DNA from: Flavobacteriaceae bacterium D16
GTDB taxonomy: Bacteria; Bacteroidota; Bacteroidia; Flavobacteriales; Flavobacteriaceae
Assembly: GCA_021295155.1 (NCBI GenBank)
Contig: JAJTJC010000036.1
Location: 620,001-684,000 of the forward strand
Length of the DNA: 64,000 bases
Reading direction: 5' to 3'
The translations under genes and the position numbers were made by a program. Shown here in pieces: positions 53,368 to 63,110 of the stretch (within the stretch, counting starts at the first letter, position 1; each line of letters starts with the position of its first letter). The notes under the pieces are model-generated. The model was not told where the DNA came from, searched no databases, and saw only the letters and a list, made by a program, of their open reading frames with translations.

Positions 53368-54312
53368 ATGGAAAAAAGGCATATCTCAGAGCTGTTCAAT
53401 TTTGGGAAGGGGATCAAGATGGCCCATTTATCAACAGTCATTCTGATGTCTCTTCTTCTGATAGCTTGCAGGACCTGGGAGTCTAATAAGCAAATGCAGG
53501 ATATAGATTTGGAGAGCAACCAAATATTTCTGAAACTAATAGAAAGTCATTTAGTTACGATTGATGATGATTTTTCCGCCTTTTTGGATAGTGATACTTT
53601 ATATCTTTTAAATGTCAATCCTGATAAAGAGTTGTCCTTACCTTTTCAATTGCATCTTATAACGGATAAAGATTCTACTATAAGCCGGATCTTAGCACCA
53701 CAGGATTATGTTATTCAATCAGAACTTCCTGAAACTTTGAATTCGATTCGATTTAGAAAAATACCTTTGATTCCCAAACAAATTAAAGCATTTCGTCTAG
53801 GCCAATATTCCGAGGAAGCCGGGGTATTACAGCAAAAATGGCAAGCTACACTATCCGTTAAACAGCTAATTGGAAATGAGAGGCAGAAGTGTAATAAAGA
53901 AGCATCGGATCGGCTAAGAGGTTTGTACAATAAAATTTTTCAAGGGCACTTAAAATTAGGAGTTTTCACCGAGGTTCCATATGACTATTATCTGCTACTG
54001 TTTCATAAATCTTGTTATATAGTATCCAAGAAGCCAGGTAATACAGCACCAAATATGATGTTACATTTTATCATGGATAAGGGGGAATTCGACAACTATT
54101 CCTTTAGTTTTGAGAAACCTTCATTTGAAGCATGCCTTGATCAGCTTGAAGACCTTAATATCACTAAGATTAATCTTAGTAAACCTTATTATAACTATCA
54201 GAGAATTCGAATAGGTGAATATGGAAGAGAGGGTAATTCATGGGCACAAGAATATACTATCGAAAGGTTAGCCGAGAATAAATTGCTGCGTTATGAGGGG
54301 CAATTTAACTAA
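53368..54312 (+). CDS. Hypothetical lipoprotein in the polysaccharide locus
   Basis: 314 aa; not recognised. MAHLSTVILMSLLLIAC (residues 18-34) is a lipoprotein signal with lipobox LIAC. The annotated ATG at 53368 gives a 17-residue basic pre-region; ATG at 53419 is an alternative. The mature part (about 280 aa) is mixed alpha/beta and has five cysteines, with no known motif. Its placement between a ligase-like gene and WecG suggests a role in surface assembly or export, but nothing in the sequence proves that. Confidence 0.6.
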   Translation: MEKRHISELFNFGKGIKMAHLSTVILMSLLLIACRTWESNKQMQDIDLESNQIFLKLIESHLVTIDDDFSAFLDSDTLYLLNVNPDKELSLPFQLHLITDKDSTISRILAPQDYVIQSELPETLNSIRFRKIPLIPKQIKAFRLGQYSEEAGVLQQKWQATLSVKQLIGNERQKCNKEASDRLRGLYNKIFQGHLKLGVFTEVPYDYYLLLFHKSCYIVSKKPGNTAPNMMLHFIMDKGEFDNYSFSFEKPSFEACLDQLEDLNITKINLSKPYYNYQRIRIGEYGREGNSWAQEYTIERLAENKLLRYEGQFN

Positions 54313-54370
54313 TTGGGCATGATAATGAATTTTTACCGGACACCTATATGGCTAAGTAAATAATCAAGTT

Positions 54371-55078
54371 TTGGAACATCCATTGACTTTACTGAAACAA
54401 AGGGCGCTTGAAAATTATAGTGAGGGGTATAAGAAGGAAATAATTACCTTTCTCAATCCCTATAGCTATCTGTTTTTTAGGAAGAATACTACATTGTTTA
54501 GGGATTTTGACCGTATCTACCTGGATGGTATTATCCTTGTTAAAGCTTTACGAGCAATAGGTGTCCGTGCGGAAAGGAGAAGTTTTGATATGACTTCTAT
54601 AGCACCGGAAATATTTCAACTTTGCGTCAAGGAAAAGAAGAATATTTATTTTATTGGCTCGGACTCTAAGTCTATTGAAAAATTCATTCAGGTAATTAAA
54701 AGCAATTATCCAGATTTGAACATTTTAGGCTGGAGGAGCGGGTATTTTCAAACACCTGAGGAGCGAGAAGCTACTCAGGAAACAATTGCTAAATTAAATC
54801 CTGATTTTCTAGTTGTTGGAATGGGGACGCCTTTGCAAGAGGTCTTCTTAAAAGAAGTAAGGGCTGCAGGATGGCAAGGCACAGGATTTACATGTGGAGG
54901 TTTTATTCACCAGACAGCGGCAGGGTTGCATTATTACCCAAAATGGTCAAATAAGTTGAACCTTAGATGGTTGTATCGCATTTGGGATGAACCCAAACTG
55001 TTGAATCGATATCTGCTACAATACCCCAAATTCGTGGCATTGTATATTTTTGACCTTTTAAGTGTGCAAGAAGATTAA
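54371..55078 (+). CDS. WecG/TagA/CpsF-family glycosyltransferase (GT26)
   Basis: 235 aa. Family motifs: RIYLDGIILVKALRAIGV, IYFIGSDSKSIEKFIQVI, NILGWRSGYF, FLVVGMGTPLQEVFL and GGFIHQTAAGLHYYPKW. GT26 enzymes add ManNAc or ManNAcA to a lipid-linked GlcNAc. The start is TTG at 54371, since an in-frame stop (54353-54355) lies upstream with no other start. It precedes the initiating transferase gene by 39 nt. Confidence 0.88.
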   Translation: MEHPLTLLKQRALENYSEGYKKEIITFLNPYSYLFFRKNTTLFRDFDRIYLDGIILVKALRAIGVRAERRSFDMTSIAPEIFQLCVKEKKNIYFIGSDSKSIEKFIQVIKSNYPDLNILGWRSGYFQTPEEREATQETIAKLNPDFLVVGMGTPLQEVFLKEVRAAGWQGTGFTCGGFIHQTAAGLHYYPKWSNKLNLRWLYRIWDEPKLLNRYLLQYPKFVALYIFDLLSVQED

Positions 55079-55117
55079 TGTTTATATTTTAAATTAAACA
55101 GGCTAAGGCACTAATTT

Positions 55118-56470
55118 ATGTTAAGAAATCAGGGCAGATACTCTTTTTTGATAACACCTATTTCTTATGTCCTGGATATAGCTGTAATTAATGCATTCGC
55201 ATATTTCCTTCTGATAAATCTTGAAGAGGTTATTCTATTCCACATTTATATCTCTTTAGCATGGATAATAATTTCAATTAGATCGGGATTCTATGGTGTT
55301 TTCCGTTATACCAAGGTCACGAACATCTTAATCCTATTGGTAAGACAGTTTTTCTTTTATTTTTTAATTCTTTATGCCTTTATAGGATTTTTCAAGCAAC
55401 CTAATATGAGTCGCTTGGCCCTAGCGGAATACACCCTAGTAGTTTTTCTAGGGGTCTCAATCCTGAAGTTTTTGAATTATTATCTATTGATGAATTATCG
55501 TCGAATGATAAAGGGTAATCTTCGAAACGTTGTAGTAATTGGGAAAAATAAAAAAGCACAACAGCTTATAGATGTATTCAACGAACATGCGGAATTCGGA
55601 TATGATTTCAAAAAACAATTCTGCCCTAAGGAAGATGTTTTCAATATATACAAGTGTTTCCGGTATATTGTAGACAATAATATTGATGAAATATACTGTT
55701 CGGTATCAGAATTGAATAATGAACAGATCAATGAGATTGTAAACTTCGCAGACAACAACCTCAAAACGCTGAAGTTCTTGCCTGACAATAAAAATATTTA
55801 TACTAAAAAACTGAAGTTTGAGTATTATGACTATCTGCCCATACTTTCTCTCCGTGATATTCCTCTCCATAAACCCATTAATGCCCTTATCAAGCGGACA
55901 TTTGATATTATTTTCAGTCTGATTGTCATATTTGGACTCCTTATTTGGATAGGCCCTATACTGGCGATCCTGATCAGGTTGGAATCTAAAGGCCCCTTGT
56001 TTTTCATACAGAAAAGGTCTGGCCTGGATAACAGGGCTTTCAATTGCTATAAATTTCGTTCCATGGCCATGAATAAGGATGCTGACCAGCAACAGGCAAG
56101 TAAAAATGATATGCGGGTTACTAAAATTGGTAAATTTATTCGAGCTACGAGTATCGATGAACTCCCTCAATTCTACAATGTCCTCTTTGGGAATATGTCT
56201 GTGGTTGGCCCAAGGCCGCATATGCTAAAGCATACCGATGAATATGCCAGCAAGGTAGATAAGTATATGTTGCGCCACTTTGTGAAGCCCGGAATCACCG
56301 GACTGGCTCAGGTAAAAGGCTACCGGGGAGAAATTCAAAGGAAAAGCGACATCCTGAACCGTATTAAACTGGATATTTTCTACATAGAGAACTGGTCTTT
56401 CCTTCTGGACTTAAAAATAATAGTACAAACCATCCTGAATATTTTTAGAGGAGAAGACAAAGCCTACTAA
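55118..56470 (+). CDS. Polyprenyl glycosylphosphotransferase (WbaP/WcaJ-type initiating transferase)
   Basis: 450 aa. N-terminal membrane segments (about 10-130), a CoA-binding-like middle domain (VVVIGKNKKAQQLIDVF) and a C-terminal catalytic domain: KRTFDIIFSLIVIFGLLIW, FFIQKRSGLDNRAFNCYKFR, ATSIDELPQFYNVLFGNMSV, VGPRPHMLKHT and HFVKPGITGLAQVKGYRGE. It transfers a sugar-1-phosphate to undecaprenyl phosphate, the first step of repeat-unit assembly. The sugar cannot be read from sequence. Confidence 0.93.
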   Translation: MLRNQGRYSFLITPISYVLDIAVINAFAYFLLINLEEVILFHIYISLAWIIISIRSGFYGVFRYTKVTNILILLVRQFFFYFLILYAFIGFFKQPNMSRLALAEYTLVVFLGVSILKFLNYYLLMNYRRMIKGNLRNVVVIGKNKKAQQLIDVFNEHAEFGYDFKKQFCPKEDVFNIYKCFRYIVDNNIDEIYCSVSELNNEQINEIVNFADNNLKTLKFLPDNKNIYTKKLKFEYYDYLPILSLRDIPLHKPINALIKRTFDIIFSLIVIFGLLIWIGPILAILIRLESKGPLFFIQKRSGLDNRAFNCYKFRSMAMNKDADQQQASKNDMRVTKIGKFIRATSIDELPQFYNVLFGNMSVVGPRPHMLKHTDEYASKVDKYMLRHFVKPGITGLAQVKGYRGEIQRKSDILNRIKLDIFYIENWSFLLDLKIIVQTILNIFRGEDKAY

Positions 56471-56576
56471 TTTGAAGCCCCTTTTTCTCATTTTTTTAAA
56501 CTTACTTTGCACCCTGATATGCCTATGGCGATATCGTAAAAATTTAACTACGCAAATAGAGGATTAAAGCTGATAT

Positions 56577-57896
56577 ATGAAAGTTACTGTTGTAGGAACT
56601 GGCTACGTAGGCCTGGTCACTGGAACCTGCCTTGCAGAAACCGGAAATGAGGTGGTCTGCGTTGATATTGATACTGAAAAGGTCAAGCGCATGCAAGCCG
56701 GTGAAGTGCCCATCTATGAGCCGCATCTGGATGTTATTTTTGAACGCAATATCAATGCAGAACGGCTAACATTTACCACCTCCCTAAAGGAAGGACTGGA
56801 ACACGGGGAAATCATTTTCCTTGCCCTGCCAACTCCGGAAGATGAAGACGGGTCGGCTGATCTTAAATATGTTCTGGGCGTAGCTGAGCAGATTGGAGAA
56901 CTGATGACCGATTATAAAGTTATCGTTGATAAAAGTACGGTACCGGTTGGAACATCTGCAAAAGTCCATGCAGCCATTGCTAAAAATGCCAGCTGTGATT
57001 TTGATGTTGTTTCCAATCCGGAATTTCTGCGCGAAGGCTTCGCTGTGGACGATTTTCTTAAGCCTGAACGCATCGTAATTGGATCCAGTTCTGAACGGGC
57101 CACAGAACTCATGAAAAAGCTTTACAAGCCTTTTGTACGGTCTGGAAACCCCATGATTGTTATGGATGAGAAATCGGCGGAGCTAACCAAGTATGCGGCC
57201 AATTCCTATCTGGCAACCAAAATCACCTTCATGAATGAAATTGCCAATTTCTGTGAGAAGGTTGGTGCCAATGTGGATAAGGTGCGTATTGGTATGGGTA
57301 CGGACTCCCGTATTGGAAAACGATTTTTATTTCCCGGGATTGGTTATGGCGGTTCCTGTTTCCCCAAGGATGTGAAAGCCTTGCATAAGTCTGGTAAAGA
57401 CAATGACTATAATTTTCAGATTCTGGATTCCGTGATTAAGGTTAATCAGAATCAGAAAAAAGCCCTGATTCCAAAGATGAAAGCATTTTTCAATGGCGAC
57501 CTCAAAGGAAAACATATTGGGGTGTGGGGACTGGCTTTTAAACCGGAAACCGACGATATCCGAGAGGCTTCTTCGCTGGTTGTTATTGATGAACTCTTAA
57601 AACTTGGGGCTGAGGTCACTGCCTTTGACCCGGAAGCCATGGATAATGTAAAACGCAAATTAGGAGAAAGTATAAGCTTCGCACCTAGAATGTATGGGGC
57701 ATTGGAAGAGGCAGATGCACTGGTAATCTGTACAGAATGGGGAGTGTTTCGCAACCCGAATTTTACGCTGATGAAGGAATTGATGAAACAGCCTGTTATC
57801 TTTGACGGAAGAAACCTCTACGATGTAAAGGAAATGAAATCTGAAGGCTTCCACTACGAATCCATTGGGCGAGTTAAAGCAAGGTTAGATAAATAA
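56577..57896 (+). CDS. ugd: UDP-glucose 6-dehydrogenase
   Basis: 439 aa. Oxidises UDP-glucose to UDP-glucuronate with two NAD. VVGTGYVGLVTGTCLAETGN at the N-terminus; PTPEDEDGSADL; SNPEFLREGFAVDDFLKPER; YGGSCFPKDVKAL holds the catalytic Cys; WGLAFKPETDDIREA. Full length. Followed by a UDP-glucuronate decarboxylase gene in the same frame. Confidence 0.96.
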   Translation: MKVTVVGTGYVGLVTGTCLAETGNEVVCVDIDTEKVKRMQAGEVPIYEPHLDVIFERNINAERLTFTTSLKEGLEHGEIIFLALPTPEDEDGSADLKYVLGVAEQIGELMTDYKVIVDKSTVPVGTSAKVHAAIAKNASCDFDVVSNPEFLREGFAVDDFLKPERIVIGSSSERATELMKKLYKPFVRSGNPMIVMDEKSAELTKYAANSYLATKITFMNEIANFCEKVGANVDKVRIGMGTDSRIGKRFLFPGIGYGGSCFPKDVKALHKSGKDNDYNFQILDSVIKVNQNQKKALIPKMKAFFNGDLKGKHIGVWGLAFKPETDDIREASSLVVIDELLKLGAEVTAFDPEAMDNVKRKLGESISFAPRMYGALEEADALVICTEWGVFRNPNFTLMKELMKQPVIFDGRNLYDVKEMKSEGFHYESIGRVKARLDK

Positions 57897-57902
57897 AACG
57901 GT

Positions 57903-58889
57903 TTGAAAAGGGTATTGATTACAGGTGCAGCGGGGTTTTTAGGCTCCCATTTATGTGACCGCTTCGTGGCTGAAGGTTTCCATGTTATTGGCATGGATAA
58001 CCTCATTACGGGCGACCTTAAAAACATAGAACACCTGTTTAAACTGGAACAGTTTGAGTTCTACCATTATGATGTAACCAAATTTGTGCACGTTCCTGGA
58101 GAACTCGAATATATATTGCATTTTGCTTCCCCGGCCAGTCCGATCGACTACCTGAAAATTCCTATCCAAACGCTTAAAGTAGGTGCCCTGGGCACACACA
58201 ACCTTTTAGGCCTCGCCAAAGAAAAGAAAGCACGTATCCTGATTGCCAGCACTTCTGAGGTCTATGGTGATCCACTTGTTCATCCGCAATCTGAGGATTA
58301 TTACGGAAATGTAAATACTATCAGCCCAAGGGGAGTTTACGATGAGGCTAAACGTTTCCAGGAATCCATAACCATGGCCTACCATCGTTTTCATGGACTG
58401 GACACCCGAATCGCCAGGATTTTTAACACCTATGGCCCCAGAATGCGCTTAAACGATGGTCGGGTTATCCCGGCATTTATGGGACAGGCCCTTCGTGGTG
58501 AAGACCTTACTGTTTTTGGTGATGGCTCCCAGACCCGTTCCTTTTGTTATGTGGACGACCAGATAGAAGGGATTTATCGATTGTTGAATTCTGATTACCA
58601 CTTGCCGGTCAATATTGGAAACCCCGGCGAAATTTCAATAAAGGATTTTGCTGAGGAAATCTTAAGGTTAACGGGTACCGACCAGAAGATTGTCTATAAA
58701 CCATTGCCAGAGGATGATCCCATGCAGCGACAGCCCGATATATCCAAAGCCAGAGAGGTTTTAGGCTGGGAACCGAAGGTTAAAAGAAAGGAAGGAATGA
58801 CCAAAACATGGAATCATTTCAAAACGCTTACCAAGGAAGAATTGGAAAAAACGGAGCACAGGGATTTTTCTAAACGAAATAGAAGATAA
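57903..58889 (+). CDS. UDP-glucuronate decarboxylase (UDP-xylose synthase)
   Basis: 328 aa. Converts UDP-glucuronate to UDP-xylose with bound [49 protein letters not shown] (YxxxK); [26 protein letters not shown]. These are the UXS motifs. The start is TTG at 57903, because the frame upstream holds the ugd stop six bases before it. With ugd it supplies UDP-GlcA and UDP-Xyl for the glycan. Confidence 0.93.
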   Translation: MKRVLITGAAGFLGSHLCDRFVAEGFHVIGMDNLITGDLKNIEHLFKLEQFEFYHYDVTKFVHVPGELEYILHFASPASPIDYLKIPIQTLKVGALGTHNLLGLAKEKKARILIASTSEVYGDPLVHPQSEDYYGNVNTISPRGVYDEAKRFQESITMAYHRFHGLDTRIARIFNTYGPRMRLNDGRVIPAFMGQALRGEDLTVFGDGSQTRSFCYVDDQIEGIYRLLNSDYHLPVNIGNPGEISIKDFAEEILRLTGTDQKIVYKPLPEDDPMQRQPDISKAREVLGWEPKVKRKEGMTKTWNHFKTLTKEELEKTEHRDFSKRNRR

Positions 58890-58926
58890 TTCTTATCTAA
58901 GCGATCATAAAAGCAATACCAAATAC

Positions 58927-58955
58927 TTGAATTAAAACTGCATATCCTATTTTTG
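58927..58955 (+). promoter_or_regulatory. purD promoter (TTG-N18-TATTTTTG)
   Basis: TTG at 58927-58929 and TATTTTTG at 58948-58955 with an 18-nt spacer match the Bacteroidota consensus. The -7 box ends 16 nt before the purD ATG. It marks the end of the polysaccharide operon. Confidence 0.7.
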
Positions 58956-58971
58956 TGGAAACCATTTCTGC

Positions 58972-60243
58972 ATGAATATTTTAATCCTGGGATCGGGGGG
59001 AAGGGAACACACCTTCGCCTGGAAAATTGCACAAAGCAATAAATTAAACAAACTTTTTATAGCCCCTGGAAATGCGGGTACGGCGTCATTAGGGGATAAC
59101 TTATCCATTTCCGTAAATGATTTTAAAGCCATAAAAGGAGCTGTTCTCGAGAACGAAATCGGAATGGTAATAGTAGGGCCTGAAGACCCTCTGGTGAACG
59201 GAATTCACGATTATTTCCTGAATGACCCTGAAATTGCCCACATTCCGGTAATTGGTCCACAGCAACAAGCTGCTCAACTCGAGGGCAGTAAAGAGTTCGC
59301 CAAAGCCTTTATGTCCCGCCACAATATTCCAACTGCGGCATATCAAAGCTTTACCAAAGACTCTCTGGAAGAGGGGTATGCTTTCCTTGAAACTTTGTCA
59401 CCTCCTTATGTGCTTAAGGCCGATGGTCTAGCTGCCGGGAAAGGGGTCCTAATACTAGACGACCTGAATGAGGCCAAGAATGAACTTAAAGCTATGCTGG
59501 AGGATGCCAAATTTGGTGCAGCCAGCGCTACAGTAGTTATTGAGGAGTTTCTCGATGGGATAGAACTAAGTTGTTTTGTACTTACCGACGGAAAGGATTA
59601 TAAAGTTTTACCCACAGCCAAAGATTATAAACGTATCGGTGAAGGTGACACGGGACTCAATACTGGCGGGATGGGTGCCATATCCCCAGTACCTTTTGCG
59701 GACGAATCGTTTATGAAGAAAGTACGCGATCAGATTGTTATTCCTACAGTTAAGGGGCTGCAAAAGGAGGCATTGCCCTATAAAGGATTCATATTCATAG
59801 GCCTGATCAATGTAGATGGAGCCCCGAAGGTAATTGAATACAATGTTCGCATGGGTGATCCGGAGACTGAGGTTGTGCTTCCCCGGCTGAAGAATGATAT
59901 GATATCCCTTATGCTAGCCGTGAGTAACGGCAAATTGGCAGAAGTTGAACTGGATATTGATGAAAGGACGGCCACGACGGTTATGGCAGTATCAGGCGGA
60001 TATCCTGAAGCCTATAAGAAAGGATACACAATTGAAGGTATAGAAGAAACAAATGGGGCAGTGATTTTCCATGCAGGTACCCGTTTTGAGGATGATAAGG
60101 TAGTTACCAATGGCGGAAGGGTTTTAGCCGTAACTAGCTTCGGAGTAAACCATAAGGAAGCTCTGGCAAGCTCTTATGAGAACCTTGCAAGGATCAACTT
60201 TAAGGAGATGTACTATCGGAAAGATATAGGATTCGACCTATAG
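58972..60243 (+). CDS. purD: Phosphoribosylamine--glycine ligase
   Basis: 423 aa. Second step of purine synthesis, ATP-grasp fold. ILGSGGREHTFAWKIAQSNK, FIAPGNAGTA, GPEDPLVNGI, LKADGLAAGKGVLI, NTGGMGAISPVPF and YNVRMGDPETEVVLPRL are diagnostic. Full length with its own promoter. The 3' end overlaps the convergent DUF6341-like gene by 6 nt. Confidence 0.97.
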   Translation: MNILILGSGGREHTFAWKIAQSNKLNKLFIAPGNAGTASLGDNLSISVNDFKAIKGAVLENEIGMVIVGPEDPLVNGIHDYFLNDPEIAHIPVIGPQQQAAQLEGSKEFAKAFMSRHNIPTAAYQSFTKDSLEEGYAFLETLSPPYVLKADGLAAGKGVLILDDLNEAKNELKAMLEDAKFGAASATVVIEEFLDGIELSCFVLTDGKDYKVLPTAKDYKRIGEGDTGLNTGGMGAISPVPFADESFMKKVRDQIVIPTVKGLQKEALPYKGFIFIGLINVDGAPKVIEYNVRMGDPETEVVLPRLKNDMISLMLAVSNGKLAEVELDIDERTATTVMAVSGGYPEAYKKGYTIEGIEETNGAVIFHAGTRFEDDKVVTNGGRVLAVTSFGVNHKEALASSYENLARINFKEMYYRKDIGFDL

Positions 60244-60459
60244 GTAAGAGTGCGCCGTGATGCTTTTGTCTTCCTCTCCGCTGGCGTCGTATTTCTTGAG
60301 TTCACGGAGCCAGTAAATCATGGCAATGGTACCAATAATAGCGAAGATCCAGTTAACAGAATTGGAGGTCCACCAGTTTTCCATAAATCGAAAAAAGTCG
60401 TAAGGGAAGAACAATCCGTTAACGAATAAATCTTCAATGCCCTCAAAAAATGCTTTCAT
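60238..60459 (-). CDS. Small DUF6341-like membrane protein
   Basis: 73 aa. MKAFFEGIEDLFVNGLFFPY, then one membrane segment (about 33-52) and a charged tail (KKYDASGEEDKSITAHSYL). I recall a flavobacterial family of this kind (DUF6341), usually next to the DUF6427 gene as it is here. Function unknown. A strong promoter match lies upstream. Confidence 0.75.
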   Translation of the reverse strand: MKAFFEGIEDLFVNGLFFPYDFFRFMENWWTSNSVNWIFAIIGTIAMIYWLRELKKYDASGEEDKSITAHSYL

Positions 60460-60478
60460 CTTGTTTATCTTTACAGGG

Positions 60479-60508
60479 CAAAAATATAAAAAGCGGGGAT
60501 GATTTCAA
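60479..60508 (-). promoter_or_regulatory. Promoter of the DUF6341-like gene (TTG-N19-TATTTTTG)
   Basis: On the minus strand, TATTTTTG (complement of 60479-60486) and TTG (complement of 60506-60508) are 19 nt apart, 19 nt upstream of the ATG. It overlaps the start of the divergent DUF6427-like gene. Confidence 0.65.
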
Positions 60509-61437
60509 GTGTTTTTGGCAAAACAAAACCGATAAATTATATTATCCTGCTTTCTTTCCTGTTCATAATCTACTGTACAGTCAACCTCTATCTTTTTGAA
60601 CAGGACTATTCGATTACAGATTGGATCTGGAAAACTGTAGCACTAGGGTTTTTAATGTTTACCCTTTTTGTAGTGAATTTCGTTGTGAGTCGCAATCAGA
60701 TAACGGCCTCAAGTACCTATACCATTTTATTCTTTACCCTGTTCATTGCTTTTTTCCCAGAAGTGCTGCAGGACACGAATGCGATTTTTTGCGGATTTTT
60801 TATTGCCCTCGCTGTTCGGAGGATTGTAAGCCTGCGAACATTGCGAAATATAAAATTAAAGGTGTTTGACGCTTCATTATGGATTGTTGTTGCCAGTCTC
60901 TTTTATGATTGGGCAATATTATTTTTCTTCCTGGTGTTTATTGCTATTTACATGTATGAACCTAAAAACTTCAGGAATTGGTTGGTTCCTGTAGTTGCTG
61001 CAGCTACTGTGGCACTGATATTTTATGCGGTTGGGACCTTGTTGGGAAATGCTGGATATTTAGAAGCACATTACTCCTATACATTAGATGTCAGTACTTC
61101 TATTTTGTATTCAAAACCACACGGAATTAAAACTATTGTCTATATGGCGCTAGTTATGTTCACAGGACTATTTGCCTTTACAAAATCCGGCAAATTAGGG
61201 ATTGGCAGGATCTTGAGTATACGTATAGTGGTTATATGTTTCATTATAGGGTTTTTAGTAACTATACTGGAAACTAGCGGGAATACCTATCCCATTTATA
61301 TTACCTTTTTCCCTGCAGCTACGCTGGTTACCAAATACGTGGAAACTATCAGAAGGGCCAAGCTCAGAGAAGCATTCCTTATACTAAGTGTTCTATTACC
61401 ACCGATCACCTGGATTGTCCAAAATGTGGCGAATTAG
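60499..61437 (+). CDS. DUF6427-like polytopic membrane protein
   Basis: 312 aa, about eight membrane segments starting at residue 14 (YIILLSFLFIIYCTVNLYLF). FGKTKPINY near the N-terminus and FYDWAILFFFLVFIAIYMY in the middle agree with the flavobacterial DUF6427 family as I recall it. Function unknown. It is divergent from the DUF6341-like gene, and its plus-strand promoter is less clear (TATCTTTA near 60465). Confidence 0.75.
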   Translation: MISSVFGKTKPINYIILLSFLFIIYCTVNLYLFEQDYSITDWIWKTVALGFLMFTLFVVNFVVSRNQITASSTYTILFFTLFIAFFPEVLQDTNAIFCGFFIALAVRRIVSLRTLRNIKLKVFDASLWIVVASLFYDWAILFFFLVFIAIYMYEPKNFRNWLVPVVAAATVALIFYAVGTLLGNAGYLEAHYSYTLDVSTSILYSKPHGIKTIVYMALVMFTGLFAFTKSGKLGIGRILSIRIVVICFIIGFLVTILETSGNTYPIYITFFPAATLVTKYVETIRRAKLREAFLILSVLLPPITWIVQNVAN

Positions 61438-61447
61438 AGGTATCTTT

Positions 61448-62068
61448 ATGTTAAATTTTTATACTATGTTCAGCGATTCTGCCTTTAAAATTTTCGAAAA
61501 GTGTATAGAAAAATACCACATTAAAGACGATGTGGACCAACCGTTCAAAAACCCATATCCCAAAGAAGATATTGCCCACCTGCTCTACAGGAAGAATTGG
61601 ATAGATACCGTTCAGTGGCACTATGAAGATCTGATAAGGGACCCGGATATTAACCCGGAAGCGGCATTGGTGCTTAAAAGAAAAATAGACGCCAGCAATC
61701 AGGACCGCACGGATCTTGTTGAGTATATTGATAGCTACTTTCTAAATAAATACCGATCGGTTGAAATTAAAAAGAATGCTACAATAAATACGGAAAGCCC
61801 GGCATGGGCAATAGATCGGCTATCCATACTTGCTCTTAAGGTATACCATATGCAGGAAGAAGTAAGTCGGGAGGATGCCAGCGCAGACCACCGCGCAGGC
61901 TGTCAGGCTAAACTGGACGTATTACTACAACAAAAAGCAGACCTTTCCCTTGCCATAGACCAGCTACTGGCCGATATTGAATCCGGTAACAAGTACATGA
62001 AGGTTTACAAGCAAATGAAAATGTATAACGATGAGGAGCTAAACCCTGTATTACGCGGTGAAAAATAA
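61448..62068 (+). CDS. DUF4254-domain protein
   Basis: 206 aa from ATG 61448, which has AGAGG about 7 nt upstream; a further upstream start (61388) would overlap the preceding gene, and ATG at 61466 (MFSDSAFKIF) is also possible. Helical; matches the DUF4254 family (HLLYRKNWIDTVQWHYEDLI; DRLSILALKVYHMQEE). DUF4254 genes commonly neighbour heptosyltransferase genes, as here (11-nt overlap), so a link with LPS core synthesis is likely but unproven. Confidence 0.82.
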   Translation: MLNFYTMFSDSAFKIFEKCIEKYHIKDDVDQPFKNPYPKEDIAHLLYRKNWIDTVQWHYEDLIRDPDINPEAALVLKRKIDASNQDRTDLVEYIDSYFLNKYRSVEIKKNATINTESPAWAIDRLSILALKVYHMQEEVSREDASADHRAGCQAKLDVLLQQKADLSLAIDQLLADIESGNKYMKVYKQMKMYNDEELNPVLRGEK

Positions 62069-63098
62069 CCTCCGCCATTTATTGGTTATTCGACTATCAG
62101 CCATGGGAGATGTTGCCATGACTGTTCCCATTCTTAATGCATTGGTAAAACAGCATCCTGATCTTAGGATTACGATGCTAACTAAAAAAGCCTTCACCCC
62201 TTTATTTGAGGGGATACCCAATCTGGAGGTATTTACAGCAGAGGTTAATGGCCGGCACAAGGGCCTAAAAGGATTATGGAAACTTCACAGAGAGCTCATG
62301 GAGCTCTCTATTTCTGCTGTTGCTGATCTACATAATGTACTTCGAAGTAATATCCTGAAACGGTATTTTCGTTTGGCCAAAGTACCTTTTGTGCAGATCA
62401 ATAAAGGACGCAGGGAGAAAAGGGCACTTACTGCAGCAAAGAACAAGGCATTTATTCCGCTGAAAAGCACCGTGCAGCGCTATTGCGATGTCTTTGATTC
62501 TTTAGGCCTGCCCATAGAACTTGCCACGGTTCGGCCCCTTAAGCAAAAAGCGCTTTCTGAAAAAACCCTTTCACTTATTGGCCAGAATAACCAAAAGTGG
62601 ATAGGGATTGCCGCTTTTGCTGCCTTTCCAGGGAAAACGTATCCCTATAATTTGATGGAAGAGGTAATACAAAAACTAGATAATACTGATAAGTATAAAA
62701 TATTTTTATTTGGAGGGGGGGATAAGGAGAAAGCTGTTTTGAAGAAAACAGCGGATAAATCTAAGCATGTTGTCAATATGGCCGGAGTGGTCAATTTGTC
62801 TCAGGAACTGGAATTAATCTCACATCTGGACCTTATGATTAGCATGGATAGCGCCAATGCCCACCTTTCTGCCATGTATGGAATTCCAACAATTACACTA
62901 TGGGGAGTCACACACCCTTACGCGGGATTTTATCCCTTTGGCCAGGATCCGGATAATGCTTTGCTAGCTGATCGTTCCCAGTATCCTTTAATACCCACCT
63001 CGGTCTATGGGAAAAAAGTTCCCAAAGGTTATGAAAGGGCTATGGAAACCATTAGCCCACAGCAGGTTTTGGATAAAATTGACAGTGTCCTGTCTTGA
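62058..63098 (+). CDS. Glycosyltransferase family 9 (heptosyltransferase-like)
   Basis: 346 aa. GT-B fold of the heptosyltransferase family: HLLVIRLSAMGDVAMTVPIL at the N-terminus, GIAAFAAFPGKTYPYNLMEE, KIFLFGGGDKEKAVLK, and DLMISMDSANAHLSAMYGIP with TITLWGVTHPYAGFYPFGQD. It would add heptose or a related sugar to LPS core. The start is GTG at 62058. Convergent with tetR, 12 bp apart. Confidence 0.9.
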   Translation: MKNNLRHLLVIRLSAMGDVAMTVPILNALVKQHPDLRITMLTKKAFTPLFEGIPNLEVFTAEVNGRHKGLKGLWKLHRELMELSISAVADLHNVLRSNILKRYFRLAKVPFVQINKGRREKRALTAAKNKAFIPLKSTVQRYCDVFDSLGLPIELATVRPLKQKALSEKTLSLIGQNNQKWIGIAAFAAFPGKTYPYNLMEEVIQKLDNTDKYKIFLFGGGDKEKAVLKKTADKSKHVVNMAGVVNLSQELELISHLDLMISMDSANAHLSAMYGIPTITLWGVTHPYAGFYPFGQDPDNALLADRSQYPLIPTSVYGKKVPKGYERAMETISPQQVLDKIDSVLS

Positions 63099-63110
63099 GT
63101 GCATATTAAG

